A DNA stretch of 64,000 nucleotides, taken from the NCBI GenBank assembly GCA_029641185.1, contig JAPWGK010000005.1, forward strand, positions 2,170,001-2,234,000, written 5' to 3'. The stretch is from Pseudofabraea citricarpa (Eukaryota; Ascomycota; Leotiomycetes; Helotiales; Dermateaceae). The notes below the pieces were generated by a model that worked only from the letters and a program-made list of their open reading frames with translations, searched no databases and was not told the origin of the DNA. Positions 25,597-36,055 of the stretch are shown here, piece by piece. Every line of letters starts with the position of its first letter. Position 1 is the first letter of the stretch. Position numbers and translations under genes: made by a program.

Positions 25597-27507
25597 ATGT
25601 TGTCAGCGATCGCTATTGAACTCCAACCTTCATCCCCAGCACCGACTCATATCCAAAATGCAACACCATCAATCAATACAAGCCCAGCCCCAGATTCCGA
25701 TGTGCTAGAACTTTCAGAAGCTGCTGGGTTGGCTGCCTTTGAACAAACTCAGCGTGTATTTGAGGTAGCACCATCCAATGTTGAGCCCAGATCTCGAAAC
25801 CTCGTGACTGTTCTGATAATCGCTAGTAATCTAGTGCAGGTAATATTTTCGTTCCTTCCACAGAATATTTCTGATGTGTTCAGTAGATGATATCTAACAT
25901 GGCTGGATTTGCTGGCAGCATTTATATCAGCAAACTACTGGGAGTTGATGGTGAAGCGAACTGGGTAGCTGCTTCTTATCCGTAAGCACCCTGAAACTAA
26001 ATTTTACGTCTTATATTCTTATCATAAGTTCAAATCATCATAGTCTTACGCAAGGCACATTCGTTTTGATGAGTGGCCGACTTGGGGCGATATATGGTCA
26101 CAAGAATATGCTTCTAGCCGGAGGTGCTTTATTTATCCTATGTACCTTCATATGTGGCTTCTGCCGCAATTTCGTTGCATTTAGTGCCATGAGAGCTGTT
26201 TCCGGAATTGGTGGAGCCTTTATCATGCCAAATGCTGTGGCGATGCTAAATATTACCAACCCTCCTGGGAGAGTTCGAAATCTTAGCTTGGGATTCTTCA
26301 GCGCTTCTGCACCCATTGGTGGTTATTTTGGTGCTCTTCTTGCTGGGTTGATTATTAAGTATACACATTGGTCTTGGATATTCTTCGCGATGTAAGTCAT
26401 AATCTATGTTACGTTAATTGCATTTTGTGGAAGACTAACTAACTGTTGGCCAGTTCTATTCTTGCTGTACTGATATTTGCACCACTCTGGTATCTGCTTC
26501 CGCCAGAAGTTCCAGTTGATCGCAATGGAAAAGTTGATTGGATTGGAGCTGCATTCGGCACTACTGCATTGATCCTCTTTAATTTCACATGGAAGTGAGT
26601 AATTTATCAGTTTTACACTATACATTATTGCATAACTAAACCATTCAACAGTCAAGCACCTGCTGTCGGCTGGTCTCAACCATATGAGATTGCACTCATA
26701 ATCTGCTCTAGCATATTGTTTACAAGCTTTATAATTTGGGAACATTCATTTACGGACCATCCAATCATGCCACTGAAAGTATTCCGAGCAAAATCACTCT
26801 CACCACTTCTAATAGTTGTGCTTCTCAATTATATGTCGAACGGGACTTTATTATGGTACATGGTCGTTTGGCTTCAAGAAACACGGGGCTGGTCGGTTCT
26901 TAACTTTGCACTCGGATGGACGCCCTTTCTCATATTTGGAACACTTGCAGCAGTATTGGCAGCGTGGTTGATTCCACGTATTTCTGCTCAGTGGATTCTG
27001 GCCATTGGCACCGTCACAATTATCGTGTCAAATTTACTCCTCGCAACAATGCCCGCACAACAAAGTTACTGGGCGCAGGTATTTCCAGCTACGATTTTGA
27101 TGGCTTTCTGTCCAGATCTTGTGTATACAGCTGCACAAATCATTGCAAGTAACGCCGTTCGAAGAGATGAACAGGGAGTTGCCGGGTCTCTGATTGGGAC
27201 CTTGAACCTCTACGGCAATAGTCTCGGCCTCGGATTTGCTTCTACAATTGAGAGCGAGGTTGGAGGGTCGGGAATTGACAAAATCATTGGATACAAAGCA
27301 GCTTTGTACTTTGGTGCTTCGATCGGGATCGTGGCTCTTGTGCTTGATATTTGTTTTGTCAGATTAGTAAAGGATGAAAGAGATGGGTGGGGAAATGAGG
27401 ACAGGGAGGAGGCGGTTGCAACTGCTCTGAATACCAGAGAGCCTATTAGGACTGAGGGTCAGACGAGCACGCTTACCCAACGTATCGGTACCACGCAAGA
27501 AGTATGA
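25597..27507 (+). CDS. MFS drug:H+ antiporter, DHA2 family (14-TM type)
   Basis: Five exons, 25597-25839, 25887-25981, 26044-26391, 26454-26594, 26652-27507, encode 560 aa, the usual DHA2 length. After a ~65-residue cytoplasmic N-terminus the hydrophobic helices begin with VTVLIIASNLVQ. The loop 2-3 motif GRLGAIYGHKN is the classic MFS motif A. RAVSGIGGAFIMPNAVAML is motif B with its Arg, and GFFSASAPIGGYFGALLAG matches antiporter motif C. DEQGVAGSLIGTLNLYGNSLGL is the conserved late helix region. DHA2 proteins export drugs, toxins or metabolites; the substrate is unknown. The tail is polar. The gene follows another MFS gene on the same strand, 710 bp downstream. Confidence 0.9.
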
Positions 27508-28119
27508 TTGCTAGATATGTTTGAGACTACACCGAGCTGGATGCTCTAAAAGCTAGCTCGAACAATTCGTACGGCTTTGGGATGAAACCACCCATTATTT
27601 TGTGACGAAAGAGTTTGAGATTACCAAATTGGAGGTATTGAATTCCTGATACTGCTCAAGTTCTTCATCTTGTTTCCATTCAAAAATAAAATGAAAATCA
27701 AAAAAGGCAAGCATAAGGAAAATAACCCTACGTTCCCGTTAGCAGCCCTAAATTAACTGAACCACAATTAAACTATATAATTAGTCGATGTCTTCGAGTT
27801 TGCGTTGCTTTTTAAGTTATCTTTATCCATGTACGTTGTATAGTAATGATAATTCTCAGCTCTTGGCTATCCTTCATAATGTTATGCTGGTGGTGATGCT
27901 TTGGCCTCTGATGGATGGCAATTTTGTACACGAAGAAAAGGCCATTCACCCAATGAACATCCTGTTATCTATAATATCAGATGAAAAAACACCAAGTATC
28001 CGTGAGTCTCAAAGACCCTTGTCACCACCAGCATTGATTAGAATACCGACAAAGCATCAAACTTAAGATCTCTCCAGCTACTCCTTCGTGCATACACAAG
28101 CAATAAAATTGCGCATTTC
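27508..28119. other. Intergenic, 0.6 kb
   Basis: AT-rich. A 92-codon frame (27788-28066) is present without any recognisable content. Nothing else seen. Confidence 0.5.
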
Positions 28120-29857
28120 ATGGCGTTGCGACTATTAGGAGCATTGAATCGAGTTCTGGGTAGAATATCTCAAGCTGGGCCAGTTGAAACAGCTGGGTTG
28201 CTAAAGATATCAAGCGCAAGAAGTCAAATCCCTGAAGAAGGGACAAACCACGATTATGCGTTGTTCTGTGATGTTACTCCTGGAGATCGGTTCGACGGCG
28301 ACAGATATACCACCTTACGAAAGCTAGGATATGGCCAATATTCGACCGTCTGGCTTGCGCGCGATTCGAGGTAAAAACATCTACCCTTGGTGCTCCTCTA
28401 CAACAGGGAACACGGAAGTGCTAACATGATTTATGAGTAGGACACATAAACATGTAGCACTAAAGATACTGAGATCAGATTGCTATGGTTTTGATCATGA
28501 TATCTACGAGCTCGAGATGCTACAATGTATCCAGCAGAAAGCACAACAGTCCACCAATCCAGGTCGAAACCACATTATACAACTTCTCGATCACTTTCAT
28601 CATGAAGGCACAAGAGGAGATCACGTCTGTCTAGTGTTCCCTGTATTAGGACATCATCTTAATTATCAAGCTGCAAAATTCGAACAGCAGCGTATTCCTG
28701 TAGCTGTGATGAAGCAAGTAGCGCGTCAACTGCTCCAAGGCCTGGATTTCTTGCACCGAGAATGTGGTATTATACATACAGGTACTTCAAATCCCGTAAT
28801 CTTATACAAGCCTTAATTTTGCAGACTTTAACTTATTATCGCATACACAGATCTCAAGCCTTCAAATATACTCGTCGTACTGGAAGACCCCGATGCTGTT
28901 GTTTCGAGATACTTAAATCATACACCAGTCCGAATGTCTCAACCCAAGAAACCGCGTCTTGGAAATGAGCAGGCTAGCTGTCAACTCTCAATTCCTCTTA
29001 GTGAAGTGATCACAACACCACTAATCTCGGAAATGGATAAAATTTGCGTGCAGATTATCGATTTTGGAGTTTGTAGGTTGCTTCTTTTTTCGCTCCTCAA
29101 CTGAAAAACATTAACATTTCAATGGCAGCATCTTGGGTGCACAAACATTTGATTGAAGAGATTCAATCACCACATCTGAGGGCGCCAGAAGTGACGGTGG
29201 GTGCTCCATGGAGTACGGGTGTGGATATTTGGAGCTTGGGATGCCTTGTAAGCGGTTTTAGTTTCTGTTCTTCTTCCCAGGGTTCATTGCTCGTTCATTT
29301 ATTCCCCATTTCTCCTTTATCAAATTATATCCAAGTTCTTTCAGAACATACACCACTTCCAGCCTATATTGGAACTTCATGCTAAATATTTGCAGATGAT
29401 TGAATTTGTCAAAGGCCACCTTCCATTCCCTGGAACCGCAGCAAAAAGTGGGAAGTGGACAGCCGAGGATGACCGGCTTGCACAACTAATAGAAGTCTTC
29501 GGGCCTTTCCCTACTTCACTTCGAAAGAGAGGAATCAGATCTCAACAGTTCTTTGATAGTGAAGGTATGTTCTATAGCCGTGCAAAAAGTTTTATCGGAA
29601 TCTCATATAATGAAATCCACCAAGTCCAACCAACTGAAACTCAATTAGGAAATCTCCTTCGCATTCCAAAACTTTCCCCTGTGTCTCTCGCGTCTCTAAT
29701 GGATGGGAAACCAGAGATTCTCCGCAGGCCAAAGGATATGCCACAGGATGAGGTGCCCATTTTTGTAAATTTCTTGGAGGATATGCTGGCCTTGGATCCA
29801 GGTCAGAGGAAGTCAGCTGCAGAGATGCTGGAGCACCCATGGCTTAATATTAAATAA
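28120..29857 (+). CDS. SRPK-type serine/arginine-protein kinase
   Basis: Five exons, 28120-28370, 28441-28781, 28851-29072, 29129-29247, 29396-29857, give 464 aa. The glycine loop is LGYGQYSTVWLA and the VAxK lysine lies in HVALKILR. The catalytic loop HTDLKPSNIL has the Asp and Asn, and DFGV carries the metal-binding Asp. A spacer of about 65 residues separates the catalytic loop from DFG, the usual place for the SRPK insert, and the activation segment ends with LRAPEV, followed by VDIWSLGCL. The C-lobe ends MLEHPWLN. The HTD in place of HRD is standard for SRPKs. This belongs to the expanded filamentous-fungal SRPK-like group, whose substrates are largely unknown. The N-terminal ~45 residues may carry a mitochondrial-like or disordered leader (low certainty). 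Confidence 0.9.
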
Positions 29858-30740
29858 GATACCATGAAAATGCTACATACAGTCTTTTCTACTATTTGAT
29901 CTTTCTTCTTCTTGTTCTTCTTGTTCTTGTTATTTTTGCCGATTTTTAACACCATTGGCATTACAAAAGTTTGCACTTGTGAATTGTAGAATACGTTTTA
30001 AATCACTCAAATTTGACAATTTATTATGAGACACATTAACACAGGGCAGAAAATTTAATAAAAAAAAACACTTTTCAATATACCACTAAAGACTGTCCCT
30101 GATTGAATTTGTGATCAACTCTATAGCAGGGTTATACAGACTATGTCAACAAACGTAAGCGAGTAATATTATCTACCTCGCCCATTTGTAAGAGCAAATG
30201 CCGGGTTTTATCGATTAATATATCAAGTTCATTGGTAAGATAGCAGACGCCGTGAAAACAAGAATAAAGAAAGCAGAAAGTTCAGTAACGATAGATGGTA
30301 TAGGTGAATAAAGACCTCATTTTCTGATGACAACCGGACGCCATGTGACAACCGGACGCCACTTGACAACAAAGCAATTACTAACATCGCTAAATCTCGC
30401 ATTGGCGATAAATACCTAAGATCCAGGATAAGGCATATGCGTGGTTTGACAGGTATAGCGCTTCCTTTCATCCTGTAAGCCGCTTAAACCAAAACCTGCT
30501 GCTTGAATTACTATCAACACAAATGTGTCGACGTCTCAACTAAAGAATTACCAAGCGCTTTATAATGATACAATTTCGGCCCGTCTTAGTCGGCTTTAAC
30601 AGGTGTGAACATATATCCTTGTAACACTGCTTTTGATCAGTTTCATTCTGATGTCACAATCCAAAAGAAGGTAATTCATAGAAAAGGGTTAATTTTTGCA
30701 TTCTCAAGTTCTGATTTCCTATACCTCACTTGCCTTCCTT
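29858..30740. other. Intergenic, 0.9 kb
   Basis: Holds a TTC/TTG-rich microsatellite at about 29901-29930 just past the kinase stop, and the 18-bp tandem repeat listed separately. No gene seen. Confidence 0.55.
30328..30370. repeat. 18-bp tandem repeat, 2.4 copies
   Basis: TGACAACCGGACGCCATG at 30328-30345 is followed by the same unit ending ACT (30346-30363) and a third partial TGACAAC. Read directly. Confidence 0.9.
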
Positions 30741-33191
30741 TTATAACCAGTAACATCCTATTTCTTCATACAGTTCTAAAGGTTCGAAAATACCTGGCGC
30801 TACTCTGGGCAAAACCTGGAGGAAAACATAGAATAGCAAGGAGACCTTAGCCGCTAACGTATAGCTGAGACCAAGACCCAGACTCATGGTAAGCAAGTAT
30901 ACCGAGAACTCGATACAATAATGGATAGCTCGCCTGATATACCATATCACCTGTCGCCAGACTTGGTAGAGTTTTATAGAGACTTTTCGTCGAAGGTTGA
31001 TCCCGGAAATCATAGTTGTGGAAACCACCTTTTCTTCGTCCTTGTCCTCTTCGCTCTCTTCCTCTTCGCTCTCTTTGTCCTCTTCCTCATTTTTCAATCC
31101 ATCCCTAGCCTTCAAAGCCTTCAAAGCCTTCAAAGCCTTGCAATCTCTGAAATCCTCCATAAAGACATTCTCTTTTATCTCTTCAGGACCTTGAAAAACA
31201 AACGATATCCAAGGAGCCTCGGTGCTAAACTGGACTTCAGCAGTTATACCCAAGCGGCTCAACCAAGATCTGACCTCATAGCGCCTAGATTCGAGCAAAG
31301 ATCGCTCATGCTGTATATATTCTCTCATGTCATAACCCTCTGCACGAACCATCTCAAACCAGATGCCGAGTATGTAAGTCAGTCGCTCCATTGGATTCTT
31401 TGAGAAACAATAGAATATTTCACATATCTCGCTTAGTATTAAACCCAAGAATGTTTCTCCAGATCCAGACTGGCGATGTAAATCGAATTTTGGGCGTGTA
31501 CTATCGTACCAATAAACTTTCAAACTTTCATGGAGCTCGCTTATCTCTTGCATATCGCCAAGCCCGAGATTAAATAATATACGACTGAACCATGAAGTTA
31601 CAGCATTTTGAATTAACGACTGTCCTACGGACTGGATTAGTATTGGAGCTTATAATAATGTCAGAGGTTGATATGAATTATGAAACTCATATACGTACCA
31701 TCCTGCTGGTATAGAAACCCTTTAGAATCATCTGGAATCATGCGAGGGATGGTTATGTTTACTCCCTTACGTGCCAAAAGTGTAACATCCTCAAATAATA
31801 TGCTAGTCCGGTTAACTAGTGTTGCAAGGTTTTTACAATTATATTCAAACGGCTGGATATTTTGTGTGAAAATCCATTGTCGCACAGGCCAAGGAAAAGT
31901 TGGAAAGTTTTTGTCTTTACATGAAGAAATGTAGCTTTCAAATAAATCGCCATCACTACGTTCCACTATATATTCTAGTAGTTCAGTAGCTCTAGGAAAA
32001 GTAGCGGAAATTGATGCTGAATTTGAAGATCCAAATCGTTTGAATAAAATCGTTCTAAACTCTGGTATGCTTATATCCATAGGTGCTGAATTATAAAGCA
32101 TAGCGCCATTCTCAAGAAAAATCTTACAAAGGTCGATATAGGCGTTACTCAAAGCGTACTAAATTTTATGTTAAGGTGCTAGATCACGGTATGAACATTG
32201 AGTTATCCTACGTATAGCACAATATTGCTATAAGAGTTTATATTATTAACTGACGCACGTCTATCTAAAAAAAAAGCATCTGGACCTCTCTTGTGTTACC
32301 CTCTTTAACGAGTTGAAATATCAGGGAATCATCCGGTCGAAGATTGAAGGTATAAAGAAGATGTTGCCAGCCCCTGTTACTTTAGGCAACCGTCCACTCT
32401 AGAGGATTAAAAACTTGGGTGAAGAATAGAAAGAAAAGAACCTTGATTTCTCGCTTCCTTAGTCGTCGTATTTCCTTACTAATAGAGAGCCGTTCGTTTG
32501 CACCTGCTAGAACGTAGGTTCTCACTTAGAATCTGATTTTGCCAAAGCTAAGAGATACTTCGTAAGTACTTATACTAATGTTAATCTTTCTGAATCGGTA
32601 GTTCCGAGGTATTCGCGCTATTTCCAATTCTTGGTCTTGGGGTTTGGTGATCCGGCCAGAAGCGAGAAGTAGCTGGAGGTTTCGGTTTATGTCTGTTGTG
32701 ATGGCACCATTTGAGATCTGATGATTCCTGCTTGATATTAGATTCGTCTTATTCTGTTGAACTTGGATAACATACGCGTTTTGTAAAGTTTGGTATATAT
32801 TCAATGTGATTTTGGCATTCAGAAGTTCTCCAGTGTACTTCTCAAGCTCCTTTTCCCGCATTGCTTTCTTCAATTTAGTCCACTGTCGACGCACACCCTT
32901 TGCGTTCAATCCTGTATCAAGTTCTTGCGATAGCTTTTCGAGTTTTACGATGCTAGATCTGACCGATGTAAGGCATTCGGCAGCGACTGATGGCAAAATG
33001 CTGTTTTCTTCGGATGCTTGAGATTCGATGTTGTCGAGAAGGCTACCAAGCAAACGAAGATGCAACTTGATATCTGCCACTTCAGCTGGGGCGTCTTTGA
33101 CCGAATCCCAGAACTCGACCAGTTTCTGGACACCAGATAACAGCTGCCCGGGGAGGCAAACAGTTCCAACGGCACCTATTATGATATCCAT
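30741..33191 (-). pseudogene. Decayed STAND/ankyrin-type gene (Helo-like/PigL_N N-terminus plus ankyrin region)
   Basis: The N-terminal part, 33191-32529, encodes a helical domain like the N-termini of fungal STAND and ankyrin proteins (MDIIIGAVGTVCLPGQL, a DAPAEVADI turn, coiled segments). Homology-like sequence continues in the same frame to GWQHLLYTFNLRPDDSLIFQ, but two stops interrupt it: TAA at 32528-32526 and TAA at 32384-32382. A run of nine A on the plus strand (32267-32275) then shifts the frame inside an ankyrin-like helix; seven or ten would restore it. Beyond it, exons ending 32212, 32158-31699 and 31624-30741 splice in phase and stay open, with ankyrin-like YALSNAYIDLCKIFLENGA, an acidic EEE/SEE region, and a hydrophobic stretch near the end. 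I see no splice choice that removes the stops. The parent family is thought to act in non-self recognition; this copy is probably dead or carries sequencing errors. Confidence 0.65.
31107..31139 (-). repeat. 9-bp in-frame minisatellite (Lys-Ala-Leu repeats)
   Basis: Three to four copies of a 9-bp unit (plus strand CCTTCAAAG) encode repeated Lys-Ala-Leu in the C-terminal exon of the decayed gene. The unit length is a multiple of three, so the frame is kept. Confidence 0.9.
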
Positions 33192-33705
33192 CTTGGGGCT
33201 AGAAGGGTTTGGTAGGTACAGCCTTGTGAGGATTATGGCAAATGGGCGATGAGATTGTATCGAAATACAGCCTTGCGCTCACCAGTAAAAGATCTGCAAA
33301 AATTTCGACTTGGTCTGCCAACGAAAGTAGATAGAGCTATGGATGAAAAGTGATGGATTGTTATGTGTGAAGCCAACAGAAGACGAAAAACGTTGGGGAG
33401 GAGGAGCAAGATTTGGCAAGAAGTTAGGCTGTCTGTTGGGTTGACTGCGTAGCACATGCTCTTGCAGGCGGTAAGCACAGCCATCATGCTGTGACACAGT
33501 ACAGACCAATAAATCTTTAGATTTTCCAAATGACAGCCTTGCGTGTATTCTGTTCCGGCACGAGATAGGCACCCCCGACTCGCTTGGGCAGACAAGGGAA
33601 AATATGATGAAATTTCACGGGAGGTAGCAGCAAAAGTACATGAACGCAAGGATTCAATTCCACAAAGATATGTATTCACTTTGCGAATCCAGTCTCAACA
33701 AACAA
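33192..33705. other. Intergenic, 0.5 kb between decayed gene and tRNA-like gene
   Basis: Open frames here (33233-33679 minus, 33543-33800 plus) overlap the tRNA-like gene or lack recognisable content. No gene is supported. Confidence 0.5.
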
Positions 33706-33826
33706 GCTCCTTTAGCTCAGTGGTAGAGCAGAAGACCGCAGTTCTTTGGGTCAACCGTTCAATCCGTAAGTTCTTCGCAACAGCAAGCAAACGAATTTAA
33801 ACTAACAGTTATCAGGGTTAGGGAGC
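33706..33826 (+). tRNA. tRNA-like gene with a 50-nt intron in the T-stem; anticodon position reads GCA; possibly a pseudogene
   Basis: The first part has a 7-bp acceptor 5' strand (GCTCCTT), a D-arm with a perfect A box (TAGCTCAGTGG), a 5-bp anticodon stem (GAAGA/TCTTT) and a T-arm with a B box (GTTCAATCC). The T-stem breaks off at 33765. Bases 33766-33815 start GTAAGT, contain ACTAAC, and end ATCAG. Removing them joins C to GGTT, completing the T-stem (AACCG/CGGTT), followed by AGGGAGC, which pairs with the acceptor strand (7 bp, one G-T). A T6 run follows 13 bp later. The anticodon loop is CCGCAGT: GCA would be Cys, but base 33 is C instead of the expected T, which argues against normal function. 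Known nuclear tRNA introns sit at 37/38 and are not spliceosomal. Confidence 0.55.
33766..33815 (+). other. Intron-like insertion inside the tRNA-like gene
   Basis: 50 nt with GTAAGT at the 5' end, CTAAC about 12 nt before the 3' end, and a terminal CAG. Size and signals match the spliceosomal introns of neighbouring genes. Its precise removal restores the T-stem and acceptor stem. Confidence 0.6.
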
Positions 33827-33839
33827 TTCGAGAGCACTC

Positions 33840-33845
33840 TTTTTT
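33840..33845 (+). terminator. Pol III terminator (T6)
   Basis: Six Ts, 13 bp past the reconstituted 3' end of the tRNA-like gene, in the expected place for RNA polymerase III termination. Confidence 0.6.
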
Positions 33846-34723
33846 GCCCCTCTTTCTTTTTTGGGGGGGTTTTATATTATTTCCCACCTGCAACTTCTGT
33901 CAGGGAGGTTCAGGTAATGAGGTAAGTGATTCTATAGTAAACTTTGGAAGCAGGCTGAGGTCTATCAAGCACTTTTTCGACTCTACATACCTAGACATTT
34001 CTAAATAGCCGATCATTCCCTCTTATCTACAACGACTCTCCTAATATATGAGCACACACAAACCGTGTTAGAATACTCACTTTCCGAGTTCCTATTAGTC
34101 TTTATAAAAGGGAGAAGAAAGAAAACCATTTCTCGTCGCTTAACCTCTAAACTACCGTGTCTACTATCATTGAACGAGATTGACATTAACACCCCCAACG
34201 CACCTACACATGCATCATGAGTCCAAATTCTAGCACTACCTCAAATTACCTCACATGAAACCAAACAAACAAACAAACCAACCGAAAGAAAGCTGGACGG
34301 AAAACCCAGAGGCTATGAGACAAATATTACTAACGCAGCCTTTTATTTATATTTTAGAGAGAGCCTTGAGGCTTAAGTAAGCTCTGCCATATTTCCTTAC
34401 CATACTCGAACCTGATTCATGACAAGATGAGGCTCATTCTCGATCCGTCAAGTCCGTTTGTAGTTTTTCTCTTGCCTGCGAGAATAATGCGGGGATAGTC
34501 TTAAACGCCGAGACAAGACAAGCACAAGCACAAGCTCAAGCCAACGAACGAACCAATCACAAGTCCGGGTCCGGGCCGGGATAGCTTCAACTTTCCACAA
34601 TCAACCCCACCAAAAACCTCACAACTCTCTAATAAAATACAACCACAACCACAATCACAATCACAACCAGAACCAGAACCATAACCCCGACCAAGACACA
34701 TACACAGAAGAACAAGAACGAAA
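33846..34723. other. Intergenic, 0.9 kb, promoter of the NatB subunit gene
   Basis: No gene seen. The segment from about 34540 has CAAC/ACAAC-rich leader sequence typical of a 5' UTR running into the ATG at 34724. Confidence 0.55.
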
Positions 34724-35378
34724 ATGACGTCCATCCGCCCCTTCGAAGCCATGGACGTATTCCACTTCAACACGACAAACCTCGACCCTCTAACAGAGAC
34801 GTACGATTTAAATTTCTACTTCACGTACCTGGCGCGGTGGCCGCATCTATTCAACGTAGCCGTAGGACGCGACGGGCGGATCGAAGCGTACGGTAATTCT
34901 CCCCCCATCTTTCATCCCATTGCAATCCCAGGGTTCCAAGTCCAGTAGCTAAGGCAAGACAGTGATGGGCAAGCTCGAATCCTCACCCTCGTACCTAAGC
35001 TACACGCAACCGAACAGCGAGCACATGCTGCCGTGGCACGCGCACATCACGGCACTGACGGTATCGCCGATGGCGCGGCGGCTGGGGCTGGCGCAGACGC
35101 TGTCGAAGAACGTGGCGGGCGCGGCCGACGAGTACGATGCGTGGTTCGTGGATCTGTTCGTGCGCAAGAGCAATGCCATCGCGCAGGAGCTGTACAAGGG
35201 CATGGGCTACAAGGTGTTCCGGCGCGTGCTGGACTACTACAATGACGACCTGAGTGATCCGTCCAAGGACGGCGAGGATGCGTTCGATATGCGCTTGCGC
35301 CTTAAGAGGGATAAGACGGGCAAGCATGAGAGGGAGAATGGTGTGGATTTTGCTGTTCGTCCCGAGGATGTCTGGTGA
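34724..35378 (+). CDS. naa20: N-terminal acetyltransferase B catalytic subunit (Naa20/Nat3)
   Basis: Two exons, 34724-34892 and 34963-35378, encode 194 aa. The N-terminus MTSIRPFEAMDVFHFNTTNL and the following NLDPLTETYDLNFYFTYL are diagnostic of Naa20, which acetylates the initiator Met of proteins starting Met-Asp, Met-Glu, Met-Asn or Met-Gln in the NatB complex with Naa25. The GNAT acetyl-CoA loop is seen in VSPMARRLGLAQTL, and the core helix in FVDLFVRKSNAIAQELYKGM. The acceptor at 34962 is preferred because it gives EAYVMGKLE, matching the conserved YxMGK strand. An alternative AG ten bases upstream would insert extra residues. The C-terminal tail ends with Asp-Val-Trp and is enriched in charged residues, as in relatives. 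Confidence 0.95.
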
Positions 35379-36055
35379 TGTGCTCAGTGTCGATGGGGGA
35401 GTCTAATGTGTAAATGCTGTCATGGTCTGCGTTGGGGTTTGGGCACCGATCTTGTGGTGGTATGTTGATGTGCTGTGCTATGTTGTGCTAAGTTGTGTGG
35501 GATGACTATGACTACCTACGCAGCCGTTCCTTTTCTTTGCACAAGGTATGCAGAGAAGATGCACACGCATACACATATACCGGTCTAGGTACCTATAGAC
35601 AGAAGCTACCTGGGTAGGTACAGCGCGCCCCAAAATCTCACGAGCCAAGAAAGAAAGGGGAGAATAGGAGAATTCAGCAGAGGTCGATCGAGGTAGCAAA
35701 TCAAAAAGAAAGAAAACAGTATATTTATCTACCTATCCACCCTAACCAATCTCAATCTCAGCACCAACTCTTCTTTGTTCAAGCAAGTCTCACAACCAGA
35801 CTACTTACCTATCGAACGAGGAGTAACCGTAGCGATACTTTGGAAGCCCATAGCCAATCTCGTTCCCCTTCAAAACTGAAGAGACGGAAGAACAATCAAG
35901 CAACCAAAGGCAAAAGAAAAAACCCAAACTGAAGAAACCCAATAGCGAAAGCCCAGCTGCAGAAAAGCACAATCCCGATTCTCATTCTCATTCTCATTCT
36001 CAACCTCCTTTTCTCTCTCTCTCTCTTACAAAACCCCAGCTCAGCCCACCACCAC
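35379..36055. other. Convergent intergenic region, 0.7 kb
   Basis: Separates the 3' ends of the Naa20 gene (plus) and the large low-complexity gene (minus). Contains a TTCTCA hexanucleotide repeat at about 35978-36002 and CT-rich sequence. No gene seen. Confidence 0.6.

Noticed and set aside
32265..32310. A short intron using the TTTTTTTTTAG acceptor to rescue the ankyrin frame
   Set aside because: The only phase-compatible donor (GTAACA) would give an intron of under 40 nt and delete conserved-looking ankyrin helix residues.
33706..33765. tRNA-derived SINE head
   Set aside because: SINE heads usually lose the 3' acceptor half. Here the T-stem and acceptor 3' strands reappear precisely after the 50-nt insert and are followed by a T6 terminator. 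No tail or target duplication was noticed.
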